Counted from the first letter of the stretch, positions 43,633-52,274 are shown. The stretch is 64,000 bases of DNA from Pedobacter sp. R20-19 (GCF_000708265.2 NZ_JCKI01000002.1:558001-622000), one strand, 5' to 3'. Notes: generated from the letters alone by a model not told the origin. Numbers and translations are program-made.

Positions 43633-45138
43633 ATGAAAAGCAAAGTTGTTCAAAGTGCACTTTTTGGTTTAGCCATTGGCGATGCACTTGGGGTACCCGT
43701 AGAGTTTCAATCTAGAGCATATCTAAAACAAAATCCTGTTGAAGATATGAAAGGTTATGGTGCCCATAATCAGCCTGTTGGAACCTGGAGTGATGATAGC
43801 TCGTTAACCTTTTGTCTGGCAGAAAGTCTTTGTTCAGGTTATAATTTGAAAGATATAAGCCACAAATTTCTCCGTTGGTACCGTGCTGAGATTTGGACGC
43901 CACATGGTGAGGTTTTTGATATTGGAATCGCAACCAGTAAAGCTATCAACAAAATTGCGAATGGAACTGATCCTGTTTTATGTGGTGGAAACAACGAAGC
44001 GGATAATGGAAATGGATCATTAATGCGGATTTTACCCCTGCTTTTTTATCTTCGAAATGAAGATAATCTTCAGGTAATATTCAATAAGGTTCAGGAAGTT
44101 TCTGCTATTACCCATGCACATTTCCGTTCTGTTTTTGCCTGTTTTATCTATATTATTTACGGTTTGGAATTATTAAAGGGCTACGATAAAAAGGCCGCAT
44201 ATCAAAACACGCAGGTCACTGTTAAAAAGTTCATCGCACAAAATGATTTCGATACAAATGAAATTGATCTCTTTGAAAGGATCTTTAATAGTGATATAGC
44301 AACCGTTCATGAGCATGAAATTTATTCATCTGGTTATGTTTTACATAGTCTTGAAGCCAGTTTATGGTGTGTTCTCACTACGGAATCTTACCAGGATGCG
44401 GTTCTGAAAGCGGTTAATTTGGGCGAAGATACCGATACAACGGCTGCAATTGCCGGCGGTCTGGCTGGTTTAATTTATGGTTTTGATGCCATTCCAGAAA
44501 AATGGAAAAACCTGCTCGTCCGGCGATCAGATGTTGAGGAGCTATGCAAAACATTGGAAAATAAATATAATCAAACGCCAACTTATACGGTAGAAAAGCT
44601 GTTTTCAAGCCATGAAAAACTGGAATATTTTTTCTTTTGGGAGCATCAAGTACCGGAAGATGGAATACTCACTAAATCCTGTTTAACGCAGTGGTGGGAT
44701 GCGCCTTTCACCGTTAATCAGATTACATACAAAACTGCTGAGCATTGGATGATGAGTAAAAAAGCAGAATTGTTTAATGATGAGATCGTGTTAAATAAAA
44801 TCTTAGCCGCCACCTCGCCGGAAGAAGTTAAAAAATTAGGCAGGGAGGTGCGTAATTATGATGAAGCAATTTGGACTAAAAACAGATACGAAATTGTGAA
44901 AATGGGCAATTTTCATAAATTTAGTCAGCATAAAGAACTGAAAGAATTTCTGATTAATACCGGGGGAAAGATTTTAGCAGAAGCCAGTCCGGTGGATTTA
45001 ATTTGGGGCATTGGATTACCAGAAGAACATCCCAATGCGAAGAATCCGGTTTGGTGGAAGGGATTAAATCTTTTAGGTTTCGCATTGATGGAAGTGCGGG
45101 ATGAAATGAAACTAAATGGCTTACATGTTGATTTATAA
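43633..45138 (+). CDS. ADP-ribosylglycohydrolase fused to a NADAR domain
   Basis: 501 residues from ATG 43633 (MKSKVVQSALFGLAIGDALG); an upstream GTG would overlap prs. Residues 1-305 are an ARH/DraG fold with metal ligands in GTWSDDSSL, NGNGSLMR and LGEDTDTTAAIAGGLAGLIYG. Residues about 330-500 are a NADAR (YbiA-like) domain: FFFWEH, YKTAEHWMMSKKAELF, GREVRNYDEAIWTKNRYEIV and ASPVDLIWGIGLPEEHP. Both domain types remove ADP-ribose from N-glycosidic links, so the protein should release ADP-ribose from modified protein, nucleic acid or nucleotide. It belongs to the NrtR operon. Confidence 0.88.
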   Translation: MKSKVVQSALFGLAIGDALGVPVEFQSRAYLKQNPVEDMKGYGAHNQPVGTWSDDSSLTFCLAESLCSGYNLKDISHKFLRWYRAEIWTPHGEVFDIGIATSKAINKIANGTDPVLCGGNNEADNGNGSLMRILPLLFYLRNEDNLQVIFNKVQEVSAITHAHFRSVFACFIYIIYGLELLKGYDKKAAYQNTQVTVKKFIAQNDFDTNEIDLFERIFNSDIATVHEHEIYSSGYVLHSLEASLWCVLTTESYQDAVLKAVNLGEDTDTTAAIAGGLAGLIYGFDAIPEKWKNLLVRRSDVEELCKTLENKYNQTPTYTVEKLFSSHEKLEYFFFWEHQVPEDGILTKSCLTQWWDAPFTVNQITYKTAEHWMMSKKAELFNDEIVLNKILAATSPEEVKKLGREVRNYDEAIWTKNRYEIVKMGNFHKFSQHKELKEFLINTGGKILAEASPVDLIWGIGLPEEHPNAKNPVWWKGLNLLGFALMEVRDEMKLNGLHVDL

Positions 45139-45184
45139 ACTTAATATCTGAACAGTTCCAAATCATTTTTGTTAAAACTAATCT

Positions 45185-45916
45185 ATGAGAACATTAGTAA
45201 TAGGAGATATTCACGGAGGATTAAAAGGTTTGATCCAGTTATTCGAACGTGCTGAAATCTCCACAGACGACAAGCTGGTTTTTTTGGGCGATTATGTGGA
45301 TGGATGGAGCGAATCAGCTCAGGTTATTAGTTATCTGATACAACTGGAAAAAAATTATAGCTGTATTTTTATCAAAGGAAATCATGATGCCTGGTGTATC
45401 GATTGGCTGGAAGAAGAAATCGTTAATGAGGTTTGGTTTGTTCATGGCGGCCGGTTAACCATGGAAAGTTATCGGGAAATTTCTGATTCAGAAATGCAGG
45501 AACATTTGAGTTTTTTTAGAAGAATGAAAGATTATTATGTAGATGAAGAAAACAACCTTTTTATTCATGCTGGTTTTTCTTCTATGCATGGCCCTGATAA
45601 AGAGCGTTATTCATCCAATTATTCATGGGACAGAACGCTGTGGGAAATGGCATTAACTATGGATAACAGAATCGCAAAAAATTCTGCGATTTATCCCAAG
45701 CGCTTATTGCTTTATCATGAGATCTATATCGGCCACACGCCAACCCTATATTACAATGTGGAAGTGCCCATGAATGGATGCAATGTTTGGAACATTGATA
45801 CCGGTGCTGCTTTCAGCGGAAAATTAAGCTGTTTAGATATTCAGACAAAGGATTTCTGGCAAAGCGATGCCCTACAAAGCCTTTATCCAAATGAAAAAGG
45901 TAGAAATAAACGTTAA
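45185..45916 (+). CDS. Metallophosphoesterase, PP2A/ApaH-like
   Basis: 243 residues. Metal and phosphate motifs are GDIHGGLKGL, GDYVDGWSES, KGNHDAWC and, downstream, IHAGFSS and GHTP, the full set for calcineurin-like phosphatases. It could act on phosphoprotein, diadenosine polyphosphate or a nucleotide of NAD turnover. It lies 46 bp after the ARH-NADAR gene and 18 bp before NAMPT, so it is part of the NAD operon; its substrate there is not known. Confidence 0.85.
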   Translation: MRTLVIGDIHGGLKGLIQLFERAEISTDDKLVFLGDYVDGWSESAQVISYLIQLEKNYSCIFIKGNHDAWCIDWLEEEIVNEVWFVHGGRLTMESYREISDSEMQEHLSFFRRMKDYYVDEENNLFIHAGFSSMHGPDKERYSSNYSWDRTLWEMALTMDNRIAKNSAIYPKRLLLYHEIYIGHTPTLYYNVEVPMNGCNVWNIDTGAAFSGKLSCLDIQTKDFWQSDALQSLYPNEKGRNKR

Positions 45917-45934
45917 ACTATAAAATATAATATT

Positions 45935-47395
45935 ATGATGAACCCATTATTATTAACAGATGGATACAAAGTAGATCACCGAAGGCAATATCCTGAAAAT
46001 ACAACCCTGGTTTATTCCAATTGGACACCTAGAAAAAGCAGGCTTGAAAATGTAGACCACATTGTACTATTTGGTTTGCAATACTTTATTAAAAAATATA
46101 TTATTGAAGATTTCAATCAGAATTTCTTTAAACAGCCTAAAGCAGAAATTTTAAAGAAATATGCCCGCAGAATTAATAATTATCTGGGTGAAAATTTAGT
46201 TGGAACGCAACACATTGCTGATTTGCACGATCTTGGATACATTCCGATGGTTTTTAAATCACTGCCAGAAGGTGCTGAAGTTCCATTGCGTGTGCCCATG
46301 TTTACTATGTACAATACGTTACCGCAATTTTTTTGGCTGACTAATTATTTTGAGACATTGCTCTCTGCTGTTGTCTGGCTGCCTTGTAATTCTGCTACCA
46401 TTGCGAAGCAGTATCGGGCAATTATGGATGGATATGCGGCAGAAACCTCATCAGTGCCAGAGTTTGTAGATTGGCAAGGTCATGATTTTTCTATGCGTGG
46501 CATGGGTGGGATAGAAGCTGCCGTAACTTCTGCAGCTGGACACTTATTAAGTTTTACCGGAACAGATACTATCCCAGCAATTGATTTTCTGGAAACATAT
46601 TATAATGCAGACTCAGATCATGAGTTAATTGGTGGCTCTGTTGCCGCTACAGAGCATTCTGTAATGTGTATGGGTACGAACACCGGTGAGCTGGAAACTT
46701 TTAAACGGTTAATTCTAGAGGTGTATCCAAAAGGAACTGTATCGATCGTATCTGATACCTGGGATTTATGGAAGGTACTTACTGAATATTTGCCTGCTTT
46801 AAAAGAAGATATCATCAGTAGAGACGGAAAAGTGGTAATCAGGCCAGATTCTGGAGATCCGGTTGATATTATTTGTGGAAATCCGGATGGTAAAGATGAA
46901 AACGAGAAAAAAGGTGTAATTGAATTGCTTTGGGATGTTTTTGGCGGAAAAACCAATGATAAAGGCTATAAAGAATTGGTACCACAGATTGGTGCCATTT
47001 ATGGTGATAGCATTACCACAGATCGGGCTACTCAAATTTGTGAACGCTTGAAAGCCAAAGGCTTTGCTTCTACTAATGTCGTTTTTGGGATCGGTTCCTT
47101 CACTTATCAGTACAATACCCGTGATACCTTTGGTTTTGCGATGAAAGCTACCTACGGAGAAGTGGATGGCGTTGGACGTGAGATTTTTAAAGATCCCATT
47201 ACGGATGATGGAACCAAGAAATCGGCTAAGGGGTTATTGCAGATTTTCAAAAATGCTCAGGGCGAGTATGAACTGAAAGATCAGTGTACCTGGGCAGAAG
47301 AGGCACAGGGTGAATTGAAGGAAGTTTTCAGGGATGGAAATTTATTGATTGATTATTCTCTTGCTGAAATTAGAGAAAGGCTAAAGAATAGTTAA
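45935..47395 (+). CDS. nadV: Nicotinamide phosphoribosyltransferase (NAMPT/NadV)
   Basis: 486 residues, the usual NAMPT size. Family features: LLLTDGYKVDHRRQYP, YSNWTPRKSR, SAAGHLLSFTGTDTIPAIDF, catalytic-region His in VAATEHSVMCMGT (about 239), VIRPDSGDPVDI and GIGSFTYQYNTRDTFGFAMKAT. It joins nicotinamide and PRPP to give NMN. This is a non-deamidating salvage route; an NMN adenylyltransferase to finish NAD is not in this operon. It is the last gene under the prs promoter. Confidence 0.95.
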   Translation: MMNPLLLTDGYKVDHRRQYPENTTLVYSNWTPRKSRLENVDHIVLFGLQYFIKKYIIEDFNQNFFKQPKAEILKKYARRINNYLGENLVGTQHIADLHDLGYIPMVFKSLPEGAEVPLRVPMFTMYNTLPQFFWLTNYFETLLSAVVWLPCNSATIAKQYRAIMDGYAAETSSVPEFVDWQGHDFSMRGMGGIEAAVTSAAGHLLSFTGTDTIPAIDFLETYYNADSDHELIGGSVAATEHSVMCMGTNTGELETFKRLILEVYPKGTVSIVSDTWDLWKVLTEYLPALKEDIISRDGKVVIRPDSGDPVDIICGNPDGKDENEKKGVIELLWDVFGGKTNDKGYKELVPQIGAIYGDSITTDRATQICERLKAKGFASTNVVFGIGSFTYQYNTRDTFGFAMKATYGEVDGVGREIFKDPITDDGTKKSAKGLLQIFKNAQGEYELKDQCTWAEEAQGELKEVFRDGNLLIDYSLAEIRERLKNS

Positions 47396-47407
47396 CTTCG
47401 CCAAGTT

Positions 47408-47441
47408 TTTAACCTGCTAGTCATATGACTAGCAGGTTAAA
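47408..47441. repeat. 34-bp perfect palindrome after NAMPT
   Basis: TTTAACCTGCTAGTCAT is followed at once by its reverse complement, without loop. It sits 13 bp after the NAMPT stop. As RNA it could fold as a terminator-like hairpin but no T-run follows; it may instead be a dispersed palindromic repeat. Confidence 0.75.
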
Positions 47442-47462
47442 TTATGAAAGACACCTTCAAAA

Positions 47463-47867
47463 ATGCAAGAAAAATCAACTTTCAATCATGGAGCCGATAT
47501 CGTAAACAGTGCGATCAGATTTACGAACGCATGGTTTAAACAATCTAAAAAGATTACAGAAGAGCTGAGTGATTTTTTCATTCTTCCAGTGGGAAAAGTA
47601 ATCGATAAGCAGGTGATCATTGCCAGGCTTAAAGGCATTTTTGGCCAAGCTGATGAGTATGTTGGAGGAAGATACGACATCATTGATACCCATTATGAAT
47701 TGCTTGATGGTGGCAAAGGAATGGGCTTTGTAGAAGGTGTTGCGGGTTTCAGGGCGGTGCTGAAGAAAGAATCCAAAATTATTAGTGGTCCCTTTAAGTT
47801 ATACTTCGCTTTGCAAAATGGCCGATGGAAAATTGTTAATATTGAGTTTCCTGGGTTTAGTTACTAA
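47463..47867 (+). CDS. Hypothetical protein, 134 aa, NTF2-like by pattern
   Basis: A soluble alpha+beta protein. The N-terminal helices (ADIVNSAIRFTNAWFKQSKKITEELSDFF) and the C-terminal strand pattern (RAVLKKESKIISGPFKLYFALQNGRWKIVNIEFPGF, with the typical F-x-x-x-N-G-R-W-K-I-V ending) look like a nuclear-transport-factor-2/SnoaL-like cone. I do not know the family for certain, and no catalytic residue stands out. It follows the palindrome after NAMPT, so it may or may not be in that operon. Confidence 0.6.
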   Translation: MQEKSTFNHGADIVNSAIRFTNAWFKQSKKITEELSDFFILPVGKVIDKQVIIARLKGIFGQADEYVGGRYDIIDTHYELLDGGKGMGFVEGVAGFRAVLKKESKIISGPFKLYFALQNGRWKIVNIEFPGFSY

Positions 47868-47943
47868 AATTACTTAACTAAGATTTATTTTAATATCAAT
47901 TTAAAACTATTGATAAGCAAGTCATAATAAAAATATAAATCTT

Positions 47944-47966
47944 TATATTTGTACCAATATGGTACA
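47944..47966 (+). promoter_or_regulatory. Promoter -7 (TATATTTG) and operator of the toxin-antitoxin pair
   Basis: TATATTTG at 47944-47951 overlaps the palindrome TGTACC-N5-GGTACA (47950-47966). YefM-YoeB complexes are known to bind TGTACA-type palindromes at their own promoter, so this is the expected autoregulation site. Confidence 0.65.
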
Positions 47967-47980
47967 CTAAAAATAGAGTA

Positions 47981-48235
47981 ATGTTAGTAGTAAGCAGTAG
48001 AGAATTTAGGGAAAAGCAGGCCGAATACATGGATATGGCCGATAGTGGCGAACAAATTATTGTACAAAGGGGAAAGAATAAAGCATATTCAATCACGCCA
48101 ATCAAAAATGATGATATCTTTTTTTCAAAGGAGATGATTAATAAAATCGAAAAATCACTTTTGCAGGCTAAAAATGGAGAAATTACAAAGGTTACTGGGA
48201 AAGATGATTTAGTTAAATTTCTTAAAGATTTGTAA
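47981..48235 (+). CDS. Antitoxin, Phd/YefM family
   Basis: 84 residues. The N-terminal DNA-binding fold reads VVSSREFREKQAEYMDMADSGEQIIVQRGKNKAYSITPI, typical of Phd/YefM. The C-terminal half is charged and helical and would wrap the toxin. The stop overlaps the toxin start by one base (TAATG), so translation is coupled. It should also repress the promoter at 47944. Confidence 0.87.
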   Translation: MLVVSSREFREKQAEYMDMADSGEQIIVQRGKNKAYSITPIKNDDIFFSKEMINKIEKSLLQAKNGEITKVTGKDDLVKFLKDL

Positions 48236-48507
48236 TGTATATCCTTGAGTTTACTAATCAAGCAGTAGAGGATTTAAAGTGGCTCAAGAAAACTGATCAA
48301 AATGCTTATAATAAGGTTCAGAAATTGTTATTGGAACTTATTGAGCATATAACTACTGGTACTGGCAAGCCAGAACTAAAGAAATACAATTTGTCTGGTT
48401 TATATTCTAGAAGGATAACACAGAAGCATAGATTGGTTTATCAAATAAATGGCGAAATGATAAGCGTATTGGTATTGTCGGCTGCTGGCCACTACGGTGA
48501 TAAATAA
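48235..48507 (+). CDS. Toxin, Txe/YoeB family ribosome-dependent mRNA endonuclease
   Basis: 90 residues. RelE-like fold with FTNQAVEDLKWLKKTDQNAYNKVQKLL, GTGKPELKKYNLSGLYSRRITQKHRLVYQI and the C-terminal LSAAGHYGD, all Txe/YoeB signatures; the R-R-I-x-x-K-H-R-L-V-Y region and terminal His-Tyr are the catalytic area. Such toxins cut mRNA on the ribosome. No truncation is seen, so the pair looks functional. Confidence 0.9.
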   Translation: MYILEFTNQAVEDLKWLKKTDQNAYNKVQKLLLELIEHITTGTGKPELKKYNLSGLYSRRITQKHRLVYQINGEMISVLVLSAAGHYGDK

Positions 48508-48720
48508 ATAGCATAAAAAATTATTATCCTAACGGAATAAACCAGCTCTTAAATATTTAGTTAAAATACGAATTATAAAACACGCTCCATTCCAAAAGGA
48601 CGATTTTTTCCCAATCTTTCAATAGCACGCATTCTCCTGTAGGCTAGGATAACCGTTAATCAAGACATAAATAACATTGATAATAAATCAGGAATATTAT
48701 GCCCAATTCCATAATTTTTC

Positions 48721-48728
48721 TATCTTTG
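48721..48728 (+). promoter_or_regulatory. -7 element TATCTTTG before batA-like gene
   Basis: Matches TAnnTTTG and ends 7 nt before ATG 48736, so the transcript would be nearly leaderless. No clear -33 TTG is found. Confidence 0.5.
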
Positions 48729-48735
48729 GTTTTTA

Positions 48736-50775
48736 ATGAATTTCCTGTATCCAGGCTTTCTTTTCGCACTATTATCGGTTGCCATTCCGGTTATCATTCA
48801 TTTATTTAATTTCAGGAAATTTAAAAAGGTTTATTTCTCAAATGTTCAATTTCTGAAAGCGGTAGAGCAGCAGCATTCATCCAGAGAAAAGCTTAAAAAC
48901 TTATTGATCCTTTTTTCACGAATTCTAGCCATTATCTTCTTGGTATTGGCCTTTTCACAGCCCTATATCCCGGTAAGTTCGAAAAAAAGAAGTCTTCAAA
49001 ATAATATAGTCAGTATATATATTGATAATTCTTACAGCATGGAAGCCATTAATAAAGATGGTAACCTGTTTGATGAAGCGAGGCGAAGGGCAAAAGAAAT
49101 CGTAAAAGGCTTTGGTATAAATGATCGGTTTCAGTTACTTACCAATGATTTTGAAGGCAAGCATCAGCGTTTGTTAAATCAGGAAGAATTTCTTAAAGCC
49201 CTTGATGAGGTAAAAATCTCGGCGGCCACTCGCAATCTTCAACAAATTTTAAATAGACAAGAAAATGTGTTCAGCGGCGCAGCTAATCCATATATTTTTG
49301 TATTGTCCGATTTTCAGAAAAGCATCATATCGACTAAAAAGCTCAACACAAATCCTGATATCCAATACGCATTTGTTAAGTTAAATGCTTCAACATTACC
49401 TAACGTTGCAGTAGATAGCGTATGGATGTTGTCGCCCAATCATCAGCCTGGTGCAAATGAAAGATTGGTGATTCAATTAAAAAACTATTCGCCTGAAGAA
49501 GCTAAAAATATCCCGCTCAAATTAACCCTAAATAATCAGCAAAAAGGTTTAGGATCAATTACCATTCCTGCAGAACAAACCAAACGAGATACCTTAAATT
49601 TTTCAGGGCTAAGTGCTGGTTGGCAAAAGGGAATAGTAAGTATAAAAGATTTTCCAGTCACGTTTGATGATGCGTTATCTTTTAGTTTTAAGGTAGATAA
49701 AAGCTTGCCGGTGTTAAGCATTAATGGTGCCCATGCCGGGAATTATATAAGGGCACTATTTGGCGCTGATGATTATTATAAGCTTACTGAAAATGATGAG
49801 CGCAACGTCAATTATAATGGCTTTACCAATTATAGCTTAATTGTGCTGAATGGTTTGCAAAATCCATCAACGGGTTTGGCGCAACAGTTAAAAACTTATT
49901 TAAATGCCGGAGGTTTGGTGGTTATCTTTCCAGATCTTGATGCAGATATTCAGACTTATAATACTTTTTTTTCAGCCTTATCCTTACCCGCTATTCAAAG
50001 CTTAGAGAAAACTGAAACCAAGGTAGATCAGATAGACCTTCAGCACCCGATTTTTAAAACTGTTTTTGAGGAAATACCTAAAAACCTCGATTTGCCTTTA
50101 ATAAACCGATATTATAGTTTCATTGAGCGCAATTCAGTCAATAAGGAAAATATTTTAACCCTTCCTGGCCGGAAACTGTTCTTTGCCAAATATGGCATGG
50201 GGAATGGATCACTTTATCTATCGGCAACTGGTTTAAATGCTGCGGATGGTAATTTAGCTCTTCATCCGGTTTTTGTACCATTAATGTATCGTGTTGCTTT
50301 AAGTGGTGGTACGGCAGATGCGCTTTATCATTATCTTGGGAGTGATAATGTGTTATCAGGAAAGAAGATGGTTATAGGTAAAAATCAAACACTAAAGCTA
50401 AAGGCAGATAACTTTGAAACCATTCCCGAAATCCGTCAGGTGGATGGTAAGACATTAATTTATACCGCAGATCAAATTAAGGATGCTGGTTTTTATAACC
50501 TCAGCCTTGCCGACTCTATTCTTGCTGTATATGCTTTCAACAGTGATAGAAAAGAGTCTGACATGCACTATCTGAGTAAAACTGAACTCAATAACCTGGC
50601 TGGAAACAGTCATTTAAAAATATTTGATACAGATCAGGATGCTATTAAGCTCACTGCCGGAGCCGATAAAATCGGGCAAACTTTATGGAAACTTTGTTTA
50701 ATTTTGTCACTGATTTTTATTGCAGCAGAAATTCTCCTTATCCGATTTTTTAACAACACAAAAAGAACAATATGA
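48736..50775 (+). CDS. BatA-domain membrane protein (aerotolerance regulator N-terminal type)
   Basis: 679 residues. The N-terminus MNFLYPGFLFALLSVAIPVIIHLFNFRKFKKVYFSNVQFLK is the BatA domain: a membrane helix, then F-R-x-x-K-x-V-x-F-S. A second helix (SRILAIIFLVLAFSQPYIP) follows, then a vWA-like part (SIYIDNSYSMEAINKDG; the D-x-S-x-S metal site is D-N-S-Y-S) and a large periplasmic region. A final helix lies near 655. The function of such Bacteroidota proteins is unknown. Its stop overlaps the next start by 4 bp. Confidence 0.85.
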   Translation: MNFLYPGFLFALLSVAIPVIIHLFNFRKFKKVYFSNVQFLKAVEQQHSSREKLKNLLILFSRILAIIFLVLAFSQPYIPVSSKKRSLQNNIVSIYIDNSYSMEAINKDGNLFDEARRRAKEIVKGFGINDRFQLLTNDFEGKHQRLLNQEEFLKALDEVKISAATRNLQQILNRQENVFSGAANPYIFVLSDFQKSIISTKKLNTNPDIQYAFVKLNASTLPNVAVDSVWMLSPNHQPGANERLVIQLKNYSPEEAKNIPLKLTLNNQQKGLGSITIPAEQTKRDTLNFSGLSAGWQKGIVSIKDFPVTFDDALSFSFKVDKSLPVLSINGAHAGNYIRALFGADDYYKLTENDERNVNYNGFTNYSLIVLNGLQNPSTGLAQQLKTYLNAGGLVVIFPDLDADIQTYNTFFSALSLPAIQSLEKTETKVDQIDLQHPIFKTVFEEIPKNLDLPLINRYYSFIERNSVNKENILTLPGRKLFFAKYGMGNGSLYLSATGLNAADGNLALHPVFVPLMYRVALSGGTADALYHYLGSDNVLSGKKMVIGKNQTLKLKADNFETIPEIRQVDGKTLIYTADQIKDAGFYNLSLADSILAVYAFNSDRKESDMHYLSKTELNNLAGNSHLKIFDTDQDAIKLTAGADKIGQTLWKLCLILSLIFIAAEILLIRFFNNTKRTI

Positions 50776-52028
50776 ATCTCCTGGTTAAGAATGTAATCAT
50801 TACCGATCCGCAAAGTCAATTCAACAAACAAGAATGTGATGTAAGGGTAGTTGATGGTCAAATTAAAAACATAGGTAAATTAACTGCTCAAGAAGGCGAA
50901 ACTATTTTTGATGCATCTGGTGCATGCCTTACTCCAGGTTTTTTTGACCTGAATTGTGTAGCCGGAGATCCCGGTTTTGAAACCAAGGAAGATCTTGAAA
51001 CCCTCACAGCGGCTGCAAAAGCTGGTGGATTTACTGGCCTTGCCTTACTGCCGCAGGCAAATCCGGTGGTGCAATCTAAATCACAGGTAGAATATATTAT
51101 CAATAAAACCAGAAATAACCTGGTTGATGTTTTACCTGTTGGGGCCATTAGCCAAAACAGAGAGGCAAAAGAAATAGCCGAACTTTTTGATATGCAGCAA
51201 GCAGGAGCTGTTGCTTTCTCTGATGGAGATCGGGCTTTGCAGGATGATGGCTTTATGAGCCGTGCGCTTCAATATGCTAAAGGTTTAGATGCTTTATTGA
51301 TGGTTTATCCAGAAAACAAATCCATTGCTGGTAAATCGCAAATCAACGAAAGTAAAAATTCTGTCCTTCTTGGGATGAAGGGCTTGCCTGCTTTGGCAGA
51401 AGAAATGCACATTGCCCGTGATATTTTTCTGGCCACTTATAATGAAACAAAAATCCACATCAGCAATATTTCTACCGCTGGTGCTGTGGCTTTGATTAGA
51501 AAAGCAAAAAAAGACGATATTCAGGTTTCATGCGATGTTACTGCGCATCATCTCGTATTTACCGAAGAACTTTTGGCCGACTTTGATAGCAACTATAAAG
51601 TAAAACCACCATTGCGTGGTAAAGCCGATGTAAAGGCACTTATTGCAGGCTTAAAAGATGGAACCATTGATGCCATTACTTCACAACACCGTCCGGAGGA
51701 AATTGAATTTAAAAATGTTGAATTTGAGATAGCCCATTATGGGATCATTGCGCTGCAAACCGTGCTTCCTTTATTACTTAAGGCTGGTTTAGATGTGGGG
51801 ATGATTGCAGAGAAATTAGCCATTAATCCACGTAAATTGCTAAATTTAAATATTCCGGTGATTGAAGAAGGTACAAAAGCAAACTTTACAGTTTTCAACC
51901 CGAATGAAAAATGGTTGTACAATTCATCAAGCAATTTTTCTAAATCTGCAAATAGCCCATTGTTAGGCACGGAACTTATCGGAAAAGTAATTCTGGTTTA
52001 TAATAACAATCAATATAAAGAAAGCTAA
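50772..52028 (+). CDS. Dihydroorotase homologue lacking metal ligands (pseudo-DHOase)
   Basis: 418 residues with the amidohydrolase frame (GACLTPGFFDLNCVAGDPGFETKEDLETLTAAAKAGGFTGLALLP). Active dihydroorotases have D-x-H-x-H-L-R-x-P-G here; this one reads D-L-N-C-V-A-G-D-P-G, so the two His ligands are gone. The later catalytic Asp motif D-H-A-P-H is T-S-Q-H-R-P. A His remains in VTAHHLVFTEE. It resembles inactive PyrC' proteins that help aspartate transcarbamoylase assemble. It overlaps the BatA-like gene by 4 bp. Annotation as an active enzyme would be doubtful. Confidence 0.85.
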   Translation: MNLLVKNVIITDPQSQFNKQECDVRVVDGQIKNIGKLTAQEGETIFDASGACLTPGFFDLNCVAGDPGFETKEDLETLTAAAKAGGFTGLALLPQANPVVQSKSQVEYIINKTRNNLVDVLPVGAISQNREAKEIAELFDMQQAGAVAFSDGDRALQDDGFMSRALQYAKGLDALLMVYPENKSIAGKSQINESKNSVLLGMKGLPALAEEMHIARDIFLATYNETKIHISNISTAGAVALIRKAKKDDIQVSCDVTAHHLVFTEELLADFDSNYKVKPPLRGKADVKALIAGLKDGTIDAITSQHRPEEIEFKNVEFEIAHYGIIALQTVLPLLLKAGLDVGMIAEKLAINPRKLLNLNIPVIEEGTKANFTVFNPNEKWLYNSSSNFSKSANSPLLGTELIGKVILVYNNNQYKES

Positions 52029-52197
52029 GAGGTAAAGCTCAAGGCAGAAAGACTAAAAGTGAAAGCTAAGAAGTAAAGCTCAGAGCAGAAAGACTAAAGG
52101 TGAAAGCTAAGAGGTAAAGCTCAAAGCAGAAAGCCTAAAGGTGAAAGCTGAGGGGTAAAGCTCAAAGCAGAAAGACTAAAGATGAAAGCTAAGGGGG
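52024..52197. repeat. 41-bp tandem repeat, 4.2 copies
   Basis: Units begin at 52024, 52065, 52106, 52147 and 52188 with GCTAAGAGGTAAAGCTC-like sequence. Differences between units are few. The first unit begins within the last Ser codon of the dihydroorotase homologue, so its stop is part of the repeat. Units are contiguous without spacers, so this is not CRISPR. Confidence 0.9.
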
Positions 52198-52274
52198 TCT
52201 AAAGCAATAAGATTAGAACAAAAAAATAAGGCATTTGCGTGGGACTTGATACTAAATACCTGATACTAATTAAT

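Noticed and set aside
52024-52197. Possible CRISPR array
   Set aside because: Units of 41 bp are directly adjacent with no unique spacers and no cas genes in the window.
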